A stretch of 64,000 nucleotides of DNA from Varanus komodoensis. Taxonomy: Eukaryota > Chordata > Lepidosauria > Squamata > Varanidae. Positions 11,771 through 22,119 of this stretch are shown piece by piece (positions within the stretch are counted from its first letter, which is position 1; each line of letters opens with the position of its first letter). Location of the stretch: contig NW_025336480.1 in assembly GCF_004798865.1 (NCBI RefSeq), positions 23,219,611 through 23,283,610 on the forward strand, in the 5' to 3' direction. The translations under genes were made by a program, and so were the position numbers. The notes beneath the pieces were generated by a model. That model was not told the DNA's origin. It saw nothing but the letters and a program-made list of their open reading frames with translations, and did not search any database.

Positions 11771-12587
11771 GTAAGTTATAGCTTGTCAACTTGAAGAAGT
11801 GCTAATCTTAAATTATGGCATGCTCTGTAATTAAATTTCTTAACATTTCACAGCATAATTATAATTCTGTATTTGATCAAGATTAATGGCCAATGAGAAA
11901 AGACAAAATTAAATCTTCGGCTGTGGTAAAGCTTTGGGTGGTCGCAATAGTGGTGTTAATATTTTGATGCTGTAACAGTATCCCTTTCAAAGATCTACAA
12001 GATAGAAAAGGGTTGGGGTTAGGGTTAGGATCAGAAACATTTTTTTACTGTCCAACAACACTGAAATTCCTGTCCTGTTAGTAGCATGAGCAACCTGACA
12101 GTCTGGATAAATTAGGGATAAATCAGCTTTCCAAATACTCAGAGCACAGTGTGGAAATATTGATGCAGGCACCCAAGTCTTTAGCTATCACAATATGGAT
12201 TTTTATTGCTCTGTTCCAAATGAAAATTAATACTTAAATAGAAACTTTTCAGTGAATTCTGATTATTATTGTATGGAAGCTTCCTTCTGGAGAATTCATT
12301 CCAGATTCAGAAAATCAACAGGACATCCACTATTGAGCTAGAGATGTGGAGGGAGCATCACTGAAATGAAATGGATACTGTTTTAACTGCCAGACGGAGA
12401 AGGAAATCGCTGCTCTTCTTCTTGAATAAGAACTGATTTCATTGGATTTAATCTGGGTTTGATGCTATTTAATTCAGAATTGCACAGCACAACTAAACTG
12501 GCTCCTAAATATTTAAATCAGAAGAGTTTCATGGTAAGCACAAAAGGCATCTCTTGTTTGTGTTTTGTGTTTTTTGACATTAAACAG

Positions 12588-14642
12588 AAAAGACAGCCTG
12601 GCTTGCCCCTTTATGGCATTCTTGCTCTCTGTAGTGATGGCAACCAAAGTTATAACCTGACTGGTGAAGATACAAGAATGGCAGTCATCACTGAGCAGGA
12701 AAACAACATAGCTGCACCTAATCCTTCTTGGAGGAAAATTATGCAGTTCTGCGTGACTCAAGAAGCAACAAATCAAAGGAGACAGTTAGAACAGGAATCC
12801 ATCAAATGCCCGTGCAATAGTGAATGTGACTTGAATCAGTGCATACTTTTTAGGAACAAGAGAACTTGCTCTAAATATTCTACAGATCCTCTTCCTCAAG
12901 CTCATGATGGATGTAGAATGATTCATTTGTCAGATAAAAAAGTAGTGCTGCATCATTCTGGAAACACAAACCTTCCTGCTCCTTCCTGGGAATGCAGTAG
13001 CTCAGAAGCCAAATCTTGTTCTTTCCATGCCCATTGTACGCCAGCCTCAAAACCTTTAGCCTCTACTAAACATCGATCTGATAGTTACACTTTCCTGTCT
13101 CTCAGAGAATACCGTAACAAAATTCCTCATGTTTATGAGCAGAATCCAACCTGGCAATTGGATGAAAGTGCCAACCAAAGATTCTTCCCAGATTCATTTT
13201 TGGGAACAAAATATATTCATGGCCTGGGACATCTGTTTAGCAAATTCACCAGTATTTATAGTGATGTCAATTGTCAAATATTTAAGAGTAGCTGGTTTTC
13301 TAAACAGATTAAAGATCTGATGAGCTTCTTTGACAAAAATGAGAAGCATTCTCAAGTAGTATCATTTATTAAAAGCTTTCAATTTATTAAAAATATGCAG
13401 TTAAATCTGCTTTTAGGTATGAAGATGAATGACTCTCATGATGCTAACATCAGCTCAGGAAGCCTTTTGCAAAATGAAGACACTGTAAACTTCTTGCCCT
13501 CACAAATCTCAGTTGATATGTGTGCAGTGGATTGTGTTGAGGAATCAGATAACAGTTGCAGAAATGAAAAACTGAAAAGTAACCTCCTAATTACGCAGAA
13601 GTTTGTATATTTCTCAAATGGTCTTCGGAAATTGCAGCTCTGTCCCTGGGATGAATTGTTGCAATATGTGACCTCGCTCTTTCCAGAAATGTGTGCCAAA
13701 CCTAATGAACTTAAAGGAATATACTGGATTGCTGTGGGGAGCTATAAAAAACCCGGCCCAGAGCCTGCGTGCTTGCTTTTACTTGGTTCTGTGTTATATG
13801 CTCTTGGTCAGTCAGTCGATCAACTAGAAACTAGTCAGGGCTCTCTTGAAATGTTTTTTTCTGTTCCAATCACTGCATTAAGAGAAATTCAAATTGGCTA
13901 TGCTGGACAGAGCATCAGAGTTTTGTGTTCCAATGAAGAAAATATAGTGAAACTCTTCACCTTTGACAGGTACCTCACACAAAGAATATGTCATGACATA
14001 CTTAGCACTGTCATTTCATCAACTGAGCATGCTTGCTTGAATCACCCACTGTTACAAGGAGACCTGTTGAAACTCTCACTTGATTGGACTTCAGCAGTCA
14101 TGGACTTAGTTCTTGAAAGCGGTGTGCGCCTTTCATGCAATTTTGAGGCCAATTTAGCTGATCTGGTTTATTTGCTCCATGAAAACATGGAAATCAACAA
14201 ACCCCCTTTGGGAGAAATTCAGTTATTGCTGTATACAACAGTGAAACTAGGGAATAAATTCAGATCACTAGTCCTCACTAATACTCATATAGGTCTTATA
14301 CAAGAAGATAGTGCCTTCTGCCAAATTCCTAAAAATCTTTTAGCTGATGAGTCACAGTTTGACAGAATTCAGCTGCATTGTTTGAGTGAACTCAAGTGTG
14401 TGGTTGTCCCAGAGAAAGAGAATCTGCTAGAAATTGAGCTTGTATTTTCCAAGTCAAGTAAGGTTGACAGTGCTGCTGCCGATAGCTTGCCTTGCACTTC
14501 TCTAGAAAAGGAAAATATACAACGGAGATCTCTTTCGTCCTTTTGCCAGGTTTATTCTAGCACCCCATCATGTACCTGGAAATTGACATTCAGTTCAAAC
14601 CAAGATGCCATTAGATTAGTGTTGCATTTGACAGGACAGTAA
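12588..14642 (+). CDS. KIF16B: Probable alternative terminal exon of KIF16B, 684 codons, PX-less ending
   Basis: An open frame of 684 codons ending in TAA at 14640-14642. It begins after a pyrimidine-rich acceptor (ttttttgacattaaacag) and is in phase 0, matching exon 11720-11770. The frame is also open upstream to about 12459, but that part is preceded by no promoter-like or exon-like signal, so I place the start at the acceptor. Exon residues 1-330 are Ser- and Cys-containing, with a CPCNSECDLNQC cluster near 74-86, and match no family I recognise. From about residue 338 (KFVYFSNGLRKLQL) the sequence looks folded. Residues 390-478 and 543-684 each look like PH-type modules: alternating hydrophobic strands followed by a helix. 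I think they resemble the C-terminal regions of Nischarin and STK11IP. No donor is needed, so the product would end here without the PX domain. Splicing is inferred; gene membership is fairly secure, function is not. Confidence 0.72.
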   Translation, partial: KRQPGLPLYGILALCSDGNQSYNLTGEDTRMAVITEQENNIAAPNPSWRKIMQFCVTQEATNQRRQLEQESIKCPCNSECDLNQCILFRNKRTCSKYSTDPLPQAHDGCRMIHLSDKKVVLHHSGNTNLPAPSWECSSSEAKSCSFHAHCTPASKPLASTKHRSDSYTFLSLREYRNKIPHVYEQNPTWQLDESANQRFFPDSFLGTKYIHGLGHLFSKFTSIYSDVNCQIFKSSWFSKQIKDLMSFFDKNEKHSQVVSFIKSFQFIKNMQLNLLLGMKMNDSHDANISSGSLLQNEDTVNFLPSQISVDMCAVDCVEESDNSCRNEKLKSNLLITQKFVYFSNGLRKLQLCPWDELLQYVTSLFPEMCAKPNELKGIYWIAVGSYKKPGPEPACLLLLGSVLYALGQSVDQLETSQGSLEMFFSVPITALREIQIGYAGQSIRVLCSNEENIVKLFTFDRYLTQRICHDILSTVISSTEHACLNHPLLQGDLLKLSLDWTSAVMDLVLESGVRLSCNFEANLADLVYLLHENMEINKPPLGEIQLLLYTTVKLGNKFRSLVLTNTHIGLIQEDSAFCQIPKNLLADESQFDRIQLHCLSELKCVVVPEKENLLEIELVFSKSSKVDSAAADSLPCTSLEKENIQRRSLSSFCQVYSSTPSCTWKLTFSSNQDAIRLVLHLTGQ

Positions 14643-15030
14643 ATCTGAGTGCTCTTTTACGTTCAATCCAAATAATGTTTAAATCTAACAAGAAAATATT
14701 TTGGAACTGAATTGTGTGGGGGTTTTTCTCTAAATGTCTCTTGGAAGAGGCATGTAGAGGTAGATTCAGGATGTAAGAACAATCAGTGGTAGGGATCCAT
14801 CCATGTGTATGCACATATGGACAGGAGAAATTAGTGCTTGCCTTGCAATTACTCATAGGGGCAACAAGCAGCTGGGCCAGTCATGGAGCTAGAAGAATTT
14901 TTATCTTTCTGCCCTCATCCAGAAAGGATTTGATTTGAAAGCAGCATCAGCAGCTTCTCTGCAAGTGAAATTACAATGCAATGGTTTCTTCTTCTCATTC
15001 CATTTGATACATCTTGAATAAAATACTTGT
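14643..15030 (+). other. KIF16B: Putative 3'UTR of the PX-less KIF16B isoform
   Basis: About 375 bases of AT-rich, non-coding sequence lie between the stop codon of the alternative terminal exon and the first good polyadenylation signal. No long open frame continues on either strand. The boundary is set by the AATAAA at 15017-15022, so the true end may lie 10-30 bases further on. Confidence 0.5.
15017..15022 (+). terminator. Candidate polyadenylation signal AATAAA
   Basis: A canonical AATAAA hexamer (context cttgaataaaatac), about 375 bases downstream of the TAA at 14640-14642. A T-rich stretch (cttgttccattccccttc) follows within 10-25 bases, as expected for a downstream element. It is the first canonical signal after the stop and supports 12588-14642 being a terminal exon. 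The hexamer alone is common by chance. Confidence 0.5.
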
Positions 15031-16189
15031 TCCATTCCCCTTCACTGATACATGAATTCAGAAAGCTAGGATTCTTTTCTTCAGTGTAATGTGGGCTGCT
15101 TCAAAATTATTTGAGGTTCCCAATGCATGATTTGCCTCTTTAATATGTGAATGATAAATCATGAGGTGCATTCTGGAACCAGAAAAAAAAAATCCACATT
15201 TCAGTTGTGTGTATTCATATTGTAAGTAGTCTTAAGAATGAAAATGATAGTTCTTAGTGCAATTATAGTGTTTGTTCTGAAATCAGCACACATGCACATG
15301 CACACACACATTGTACTAAAGTGAAAAATATGGTATGAAATGAATTTCCATGCTATATTCTCAAAAACCACTCCTGTGTTCATTCTATTAAATCTGTCAT
15401 TAAAAATAATAAATTTAAGCCATAATTGTGGCCTTCAGGAAAGAAGACATTCATTCAGTTTTATAGGGGAAAAGAGCATTGTTATAGAATTGCACATTTT
15501 CTTGGTTGAAATCTTTATTTCATAACCTTTTCTTTGGTTATATACAATTAAAAATCCCTGTTGCATATGTAGCTATCCATGTATCACTTTAATTTCTTTC
15601 TGTAAAATAACGTATCAGTTAATAATGCAAGTGGAAGATTGCTCATTGTCGTGCCAATTTTTCACACTCAGTTCTTTCCTCCTAACATGCTACCTCCATC
15701 CAGTTAGCATATTACTTTACCAAATATTGTCCGTAATGATTTCCATGTAACGTGAGAGACTGGGCATGTGTAGGGATAGCAAGGAGGGACAATAAAAAAT
15801 TAAGGGGAGAGTTCAGTGTTTTTATTCCTGCAGAAAAACTCACTTAATACTTTTAAACATTTCCACATTCTTTAAATACTTGGAATAAGAGAACAATTTG
15901 AGAATCTACCAAACATATTCTTCCTGCAACATAGCAACAAGGTATTCTTACAACACAGGCTGTGCATTCTCTTCTCACTTGCCTCATAGTTGTCTGTCTT
16001 ATTTATCAAGTGAAGGAAACCTTTCTTTTTTTTTCTCTGTCTTCCCTTCTGCCATCCTTCAGTCCTCTATCAGGAAGCAAACTAATACATGGAAGACTTA
16101 ACTTCATTTCTATTTTCTATCTTCTAAAGTCTATGAAGTTCACAGCGACAATTCAGAGATGTAACGAATTTAATTTAATTAGAATTTAA

Positions 16190-16225
16190 TTCTAATGAAA
16201 ATTAAATATCTAATTTTCATTAGAA
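16190..16225. repeat. Perfect 15-base AT-rich inverted repeat (hairpin)
   Basis: Left arm ttctaatgaaaatta (16190-16204), six-base loop aatatc, right arm taattttcattagaa (16211-16225), a perfect complement. It is surrounded by related words (aatttaatttaattagaatttaattc). It could be the core of a small palindromic element or chance in AT-rich DNA. Confidence 0.8.
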
Positions 16226-16270
16226 AAATAGATAAAAGTTATATTGATGGCTGTAATGGTATATACACTG

Positions 16271-16499
16271 GAGAGCCAGTGTGGTGTAGTGGTTAAGAGC
16301 ATGGGACTGGGACTCAGACAATCTGGGTTCTAGTCCCCGCTCAGCCATGGAGGCCAGTGGGTGACATTGGGCCAGTCACAGACTCTCAGCCCAGCCTACC
16401 TCACAGGGCTGTTGTTGTGGGTATAAGATGGAGGGGGAGAATGATGTAAACTGCCTTGAGCCCTTTGTAGGAAAAAGGCAGGATATAAATAAATAAATA
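16271..16499 (+). mobile_element. tRNA-derived SINE, full-length-looking copy
   Basis: It begins gagagccagtgtggtgtagt; the tggtgtagtggttaag part fits a Pol III A box, and gggttctagtcccc at about 16326-16339 fits a B box (GGTTCnAnnCC). The body follows (cagcctacctcacagggctg, gatgtaaactgccttgagcc), and the tail is ggcaggatataaataaataaatac. Two antisense copies lie at 26356-26674 and 55221-55464. The tail resembles the ends of CR1/L2-type LINEs in this window, which suggests the partner LINE. It is not a functional tRNA gene, as it lacks a cloverleaf. Confidence 0.85.
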
Positions 16500-17262
16500 C
16501 CGTTTTATGTGTCCTGCAGTTTTTTTGGTAAATAATAAGAAACAGAAAGAAAAGCAAGAGCATCAAAAAGAAAACGTTACCAAAGAAGCACATTTTACAT
16601 TGCTTATAAAACTAGATGCGAGAAACTCTACAAAGAATCAGAAGTAGACATTTTCATCTAAACTTAAACTGTGTGAGGAGACTGGCTTGGATTTTGATGA
16701 GAAACTCACACTCCACACCTCTAGTTCGTGTTAGTAGAAAGTGGCCTGATTTGCACATAATGCCAGCCCATAATTTTGGGAATTCTAGGTTATTTAAACC
16801 ATGGGTTGACAATACATGTGAACCCAAAGCCATGCACCATTCATGAGTTGTTCTACCAGGTTACAAAAATGGCGATTAAAAATTATCAGAAAACCTCAAG
16901 CTGCTCTGCTTGCCAGCATTATAGTGATGCAAAGGCATTTGAGAGACACAAAGGTAGCAGGAAAAGTAGGAGAGGTAAGGAAACAAACATCCAGAGATCA
17001 AAGGGGAAAAAAGCATGGTTTGATTGTCTGCCAGAAACCCTGAGTACGTAACCAAATAGGATCATGCAGTCAGTGCTTGCTTAAACAAGGAATAACAGAA
17101 CAGGCAGAAGAGAAGCAAAGTATGCTTTAAAAAGCAAAGCAGATCCACACCGTAGCCTGCACTATACTCAAAGAAGTAACTCCCGTGCCGATGGTTCTAG
17201 AGCATGTGGCATATACCTTTTCCCATCCACACAGGAAGAGGTGCCATGATTCAAGGCAGCGG

Positions 17263-17750
17263 TGTAACAGGGGCACCCAGCGCCCCCACATTACAGACCA
17301 CTTAGATGGATTTGTCTGATTCTGGGGAGGAGGCAAAAGGGCAAGGTTTGGGCAGTTGCAAACTACCTAGTGAAGAACCATCTGCCTTGGAAAGGAGGGG
17401 GACATTTCAGAGCCCTGGGAGAAGGTGATGGAGGAGTTCCTTGACCCACTCCGAGGAGACTGCGGGTGACATCAGCAGACCAATCACAGAGTGTCCCACC
17501 TTCCTGCCAACCATCCCTCAAGCAGCAGGAGCCGCCTCGAGAGCACAGTCAGAATCCTTTCTGAAGGGGAGGAGGGGAAGCATCAGTTTGGATCCAGCTC
17601 TTCACATAGGCAGATGCTTCTCCCACATCTCAAGAAGAGTGCTACTTTGATTTATGCTGTTCTGTAACCCATCTGTTTTAATAAAGCAACTGTGCTTCTA
17701 AAGTTTCATCTGGGTCTACTGGAGAGGAAAAGTGGGGGAGGGGTGTGACA
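17263..17750 (+). mobile_element. Possible solo LTR (fossil)
   Basis: A GC-richer block that starts tgtaacag and ends gtgtgaca, giving imperfect short inverted ends of the TG...CA type. It contains an AATAAA at 17680-17685 followed by a GT-rich stretch, as in LTRs. No internal coding part is attached and no clear target-site duplication was seen, so a lone LTR of uncertain family (Gypsy-like or retroviral) is the best guess. The ends are approximate. Confidence 0.35.
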
Positions 17751-19019
17751 GGCCACAAGGATAAAGAGCCCCAAACTCGAGGCCTTTCACTTGGTTTAAT
17801 CAGAGAGAAAGAGAAAGGAAGTCACCTCCCCTTGACTCACCAATCAGGTGCAAGCCAAATAGTTGCCAGCACCCCCCCCCCATACTGTTACCTGAAAGAA
17901 ATATCCCCCATTTCCATGCAGTGTGGAAGTGTTTTCCATATATACATTGTGTGACTGTATCTGTATGGATCCCTGTCATATAGGAGTATGTATTTCTGAA
18001 CATCTTCTCTACAATTAACATTTATTATTTCTCTGAATCATTGAAGATTTACACTGAGACTGTTCAGATACAAGTTAACAACAAAGTTGGGCATTGTGAG
18101 AGCAGACATTACACACGTGTGCTACAAGCTTCCTTTTCATATAGAAATTAGAAAATTCTGTGACTGGCTTGCAGGAGGCTGTGGTTTGCCATCTTCCGTA
18201 AAGAAACGAGCTGAGGGCTTGCACTTGTCTGCCTTTGATTCAGCAGGAAAAAGGCAGAAAAAAATGCAATACTGCCTTTGCCCCAAAGACACTTCTTCAT
18301 TTTACAAGGCCCTTTAGAGACTTTACTATCCTGCTGCTCCCTTCACTATGTAGAGCCTAATAGAATCTTGTGATATATCCTTAAAGTTTCATATTTTTAT
18401 AAGTTTTATATACATAAAGATCTATCAATGAAGTTTTCAATTTATTTTTAAGAGATCCCTTCTCAACATGCACTACTTTTGCAGAGCATTCTTAATGGTT
18501 TTTTCCCTGTATGCTATGTTAACATTCCCTTCTCTTCGAGTTATATTTTTGTCAAACTCTGTCCAGCCTTAATTCGCTAATTTTTAAGGCCGCACCAGGG
18601 TGAGATCTTTTCTGTACAACAGGTAGTATAGTTAGTGTAATATAAAACCACAGTGTTGACATTATTATGCATATAGTTATTCCCATCATCTTTCTCGTAT
18701 TGATCAATATCCCCATGTTTATGATGGTATGTACTTAGGAGAACCAAGACTGACTTTATTGCTTAAGTTACATCACTTGATAAAGCTGTAGTGCTAAAGT
18801 TGTTATTGAACTACAATCAGCATGGTTTCTTGAATACAAAAATGCTTGCAGGGGTTTTGCCGGTGTCATAGCTAATGCACGGTGGAATACCATATTCCCT
18901 CTGATGACTGTTTCAAGATTCTTCATAATCACAACCAATTTTACCTGTTGAAGAGAGCTATAAAAATGTCAGTGGCATCTAGTTTTCGCAAGGTAATAGT
19001 CACTGATGCTTGTTTAGAT

Positions 19020-19260
19020 AAAATTCATTTATTTTTAATATTTATATGCTGCCTTATCTGCTAAAAAGCCATCAAGTCAGTATAGAATAATTTAAAACAA
19101 TAAAACCTTGAAAGAATAAAACAAAAACAGTAGAATATATTAAAAACTACATATTTTTAAAGGCTAAATGGAAAATATGTGACTTCACACTGCCTAAAGG
19201 TGGAGAATGGGGGCCAGTTACAGTTCTTTGGAGAGAACATTCCATATTTTGGGGTGAACA
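19020..19260. repeat. Decayed dispersed-repeat end
   Basis: tttatttttaatatttatatgctgcc followed by A-rich spacing and gaatgggggccagttacagttctttggagagaacattcc. This layout recurs, loosely, near 32990-33090 and 56300-56600, and is typical of antisense ends of old reptile LINE/SINE families. The family is not resolved. Confidence 0.35.
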
Positions 19261-20514
19261 ATGCATATAGAATGTAGTGGACGGTATCCAATACTGATGC
19301 AGCACAAGCAGCACCGACAGCTAGCACACCAGGAAATTAGCACAGCTGGGAACCATACTGGATACTGCAACTTCTGGAATGTGAAATCAGAGCAGCACAG
19401 AAAGGAGCTCCTCTGACTTGCCCCATTTTGAGCATGGCTGTTTCTTGGGTTGCGCTATTAAGTGCTACTTTCCTGTTGAGCTAGCAGTCATTCCCTCCTG
19501 ATGCAAAGTGTTTAGTGCCAGATGATTGCAAACACTGGATGTATTTTTAATGCAAATGCTAGCATGAAGCTGGTGTGTTACATACTTTCCAAAACACTCC
19601 AGAAAACAACTTTCTCACAGGTGGTTCCAGAACTAGGGAATACATGGCACATGATCTGCAGGGTCTGTTCATCTTATGTTATATTGCTCAGGGTAGCTGC
19701 TGGGTAGACTGTTAGATACACAAAAGAGTACAGGAAAGTGATGCATTATTGTCTAACCTGAGCGGGAGGACTTCAAAGAATCCTGTGGATCCAGGGTCCA
19801 TAGGATTGCTTCCTCCATGCAAGAATGAATCTGCCTAGCTTTCTTTTCAGTGTCATGCTCCAGAGATAAACAAAACCCCAGTAGTGTCTTCAGTGCAACC
19901 TTTAGTTAAATTTCTTCCCAAACTGTTATATTGAATAGGTTGCTTTTGCCAAAAGTTGAAGTCCTGTCAACATCCTGACATTAAAGAGAAAGCTATTTGG
20001 AAATTGCAGAATAACAAACTGCCCCTTTCAAAAGAAGCATGACTTTTCACAATTACCAGATTCCTTTAAGCCTGAACCAACCAACACTGATTTGGGGGCA
20101 TGGGAGAAATTGTATGTGGAGTTAGCAAAAATTTCCTTCCCCTTCTACAAGTGGAAGCATCCTGTGAACAGAATTCTGCCCATGCAAACTTTGGATCTGA
20201 GCTTACATGTTTGTTACTTGGCTTTTAACTGAAACTATAAAGTTTTTATTATGTTTTCCATTCTCCATAAAACTGCAAGAAGAGTAAGCAGGGCTTTTTC
20301 CTGTGCTGTTCATCATTTTCTCCTAAGTACCTGAAATAAATGCTTGTCCATTCATAAGAGAAGTACTGTTTGCTTTCACAATAGACCCTCGTACAAACCC
20401 TATCCAATCTTATTTTACTTTTCTGACAGAAAAAATATTTTGATCTGACAGAATATTGTTCCTGGAACGATGTGGGTTTTAATTTGTTTTTCCTTTTTGA
20501 TATTCATCTGATAG

Positions 20515-20637
20515 CGAATGATCTGTCGCTCTGGTAAAGCAAACCCTGATGACCTAAAGAATCCAGTTAAAATTAGTATTCCACGCTATGTCCTTTGTGG
20601 GCAGGGAAAGGATGAGCACTATGAATATGAAATAAAG
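20515..20637 (+). CDS. KIF16B: KIF16B PX-domain exon 1
   Basis: A 123-base, phase 0 exon of 41 codons with acceptor tattcatctgatag and donor ataaag/gtaagg. It reads RMICRSGKANPDDLKNPVK and then ISIPRYVLCGQGKDEHYEYE. The second part is the first beta strands of the PX fold (KISIPRYVLCGQGKD is nearly identical to human KIF16B, from memory). Joined to exon 11720-11770 it restores the continuous KLKYE-RM sequence of the known protein. PX domains bind phosphoinositides; that of KIF16B binds PI3P and attaches the motor to early endosomes. Confidence 0.95.
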
Positions 20638-22029
20638 GTAAGGTGTTTGAACTTTAAAAAAAATTAAAGCTACTTTTCCATTTTCATTTGCATCTGTGAC
20701 CTGTTATCATCTGCTAATGTTCTTCTTACATGTCTTCTAAAAGGAAAGGCCTGTCTTGAAAAGGGAAGGGTGGATGCTTGCTTGCCTGCCCACCTTTGCA
20801 GTTTGCTTGAACCTATGCCTTCAAACTGTGGCTTAGGCTTTTTATTAGGGGCATGGGCTGCCAGCAGTGGGAAGTGCTAATCCCGTTCAATTGAACCACT
20901 GATAGCAGGTACAATAGGGGAAAATTCTGCACTGTAGGGCACTCAAATTTCTCCAGTCTCTCCTACCCACTTACCCCACTACTTTTCCCTGAAAACTCAT
21001 CCTGATGATTGGAGGAACATGCATAGTCAGACCCAAACAAAACAGGATGTGGCACAGTGAGGAGAGACAACTGCAGAGATATATAAGGAGTCTAGCTATT
21101 GAATGAATTCAAGCAGAGAAGACTTTAGGTTGGCACTAGAAGGCATAAGATGCAGTAATTATAGAAGGAGGTTATGCTCTCCAGAAGCCTGAGAAACATA
21201 GACTTGGAGTCAAGGGTTTTGTCACTGAATGTTATTGAGCCTGTTCTAAGAAGCTAAGTTGGGTTTTTGTTTTTGTTTTTTGTTTTTTTTTTTGGTAAAT
21301 CCTGTATAGCAAGTAATTTTACTTCCCTTGCATATACTGAATACTCCCAAAGTACATTACCCTTTCCAAAAATACAGGACTAGAAATGTGTAACAAGACC
21401 ACACAAAGGAAGAAATAAAAAGGCGAAGTCAAATTCACAACAAAGGTGGTGGCGAAATCAGACCTACTGTTTTTCATGGAGTGCTAGAAAGCAAGCTATG
21501 TTTGGCTCCCTTCAGTGCAGTTACAGCACTATGGAAGCGACTCCCCTGTAGTGTGACCCAGTACAGCTGCATATGAAGGACTCAGCCATCTGGTTAAAGC
21601 TCGTTATTTGGCTCTTAGTGAGAGCCACTTACATGCACAGTTGGTGCCCTTCCTCCTACGTGGTCCCCCTCCTCCATATGCAATCAGCCTTGCTTACAAG
21701 GTTGAATTGTTCACATGCAGCCCACAGCCATGTAGGATTACACCACGGGGAAACCACTTCTAGGCCATTGCAACTTTGTGGGTATGGGAGCCTAAACTTG
21801 CACTTTTCTAGTGTGCTGAGAATGCAAACTTATTTTATCTCCAAGTCTAATTCGCAGACTTTCCAAGACTTTTATTTCCAAGTCTAATTTGCAGTTCAGC
21901 GTCCATCAGTTATACCAGCAAATAATGATTGGCAAAAATTAGCTGTTGTAGGGAACTATATAAATGTGTTGACCTGAAATCTATATGCTTCCTTCTTAAT
22001 GATGCTGGTTTTATTCCTTTACATAACAG
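20638..22029 (+). other. KIF16B: Intron of KIF16B
   Basis: 1392 bases between the first two PX exons. It includes a T/G-rich run (gtttttgtttttgtttttt) at about 21262-21293. No gene or repeat family is recognised. Confidence 0.75.
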
Positions 22030-22119
22030 ATTTCGGTCTTAGATGAGACATGGACAGTTTTCAGGCGGTACAGTCGCTTCAGGGAAATGCATCAAACATT
22101 AAAATTAAAATATCCAGAG
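22030..22119 (+). CDS. KIF16B: KIF16B PX-domain exon 2, phosphoinositide-binding core
   Basis: A 90-base, phase 0 exon of 30 codons, acceptor tttacataacag and donor ccagag/gtaaaa. It reads ISVLDETWTVFRRYSRFREM followed by HQTLKLKYPE. The RRYSRF segment is the PX signature (basic residue, aromatic, Ser, any, Phe), whose Arg contacts the 3-phosphate of PI3P in this family. The match to human KIF16B is nearly complete in my memory. It is followed by the largest intron in the window (22120-44848). Confidence 0.96.

Larger units (their letters stand above)
15031..20514 (+). other. KIF16B: Intron of KIF16B (part after the alternative terminal exon)
   Basis: AT-rich intron with an AT hairpin (16190-16225), a tRNA-derived SINE (16271-16499), a possible solo LTR (17263-17750) and a decayed dispersed-repeat end around 19020-19260. 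The rest is not recognised. Confidence 0.65.

Noticed and set aside
12009-12030. Interstitial telomere-like repeat (ggggttagggttagg)
   Set aside because: Only about two TTAGGG units, easily produced by chance or slippage.
12459-12587. Start of the 727-codon frame as a separate intronless gene
   Set aside because: The upstream 43 codons are open, but the frame meets a clean acceptor at 12588 in exactly the phase of the previous KIF16B exon. No promoter is seen, and the first codon of the open frame is not ATG. An in-frame ATG at 12462 has no supporting context.
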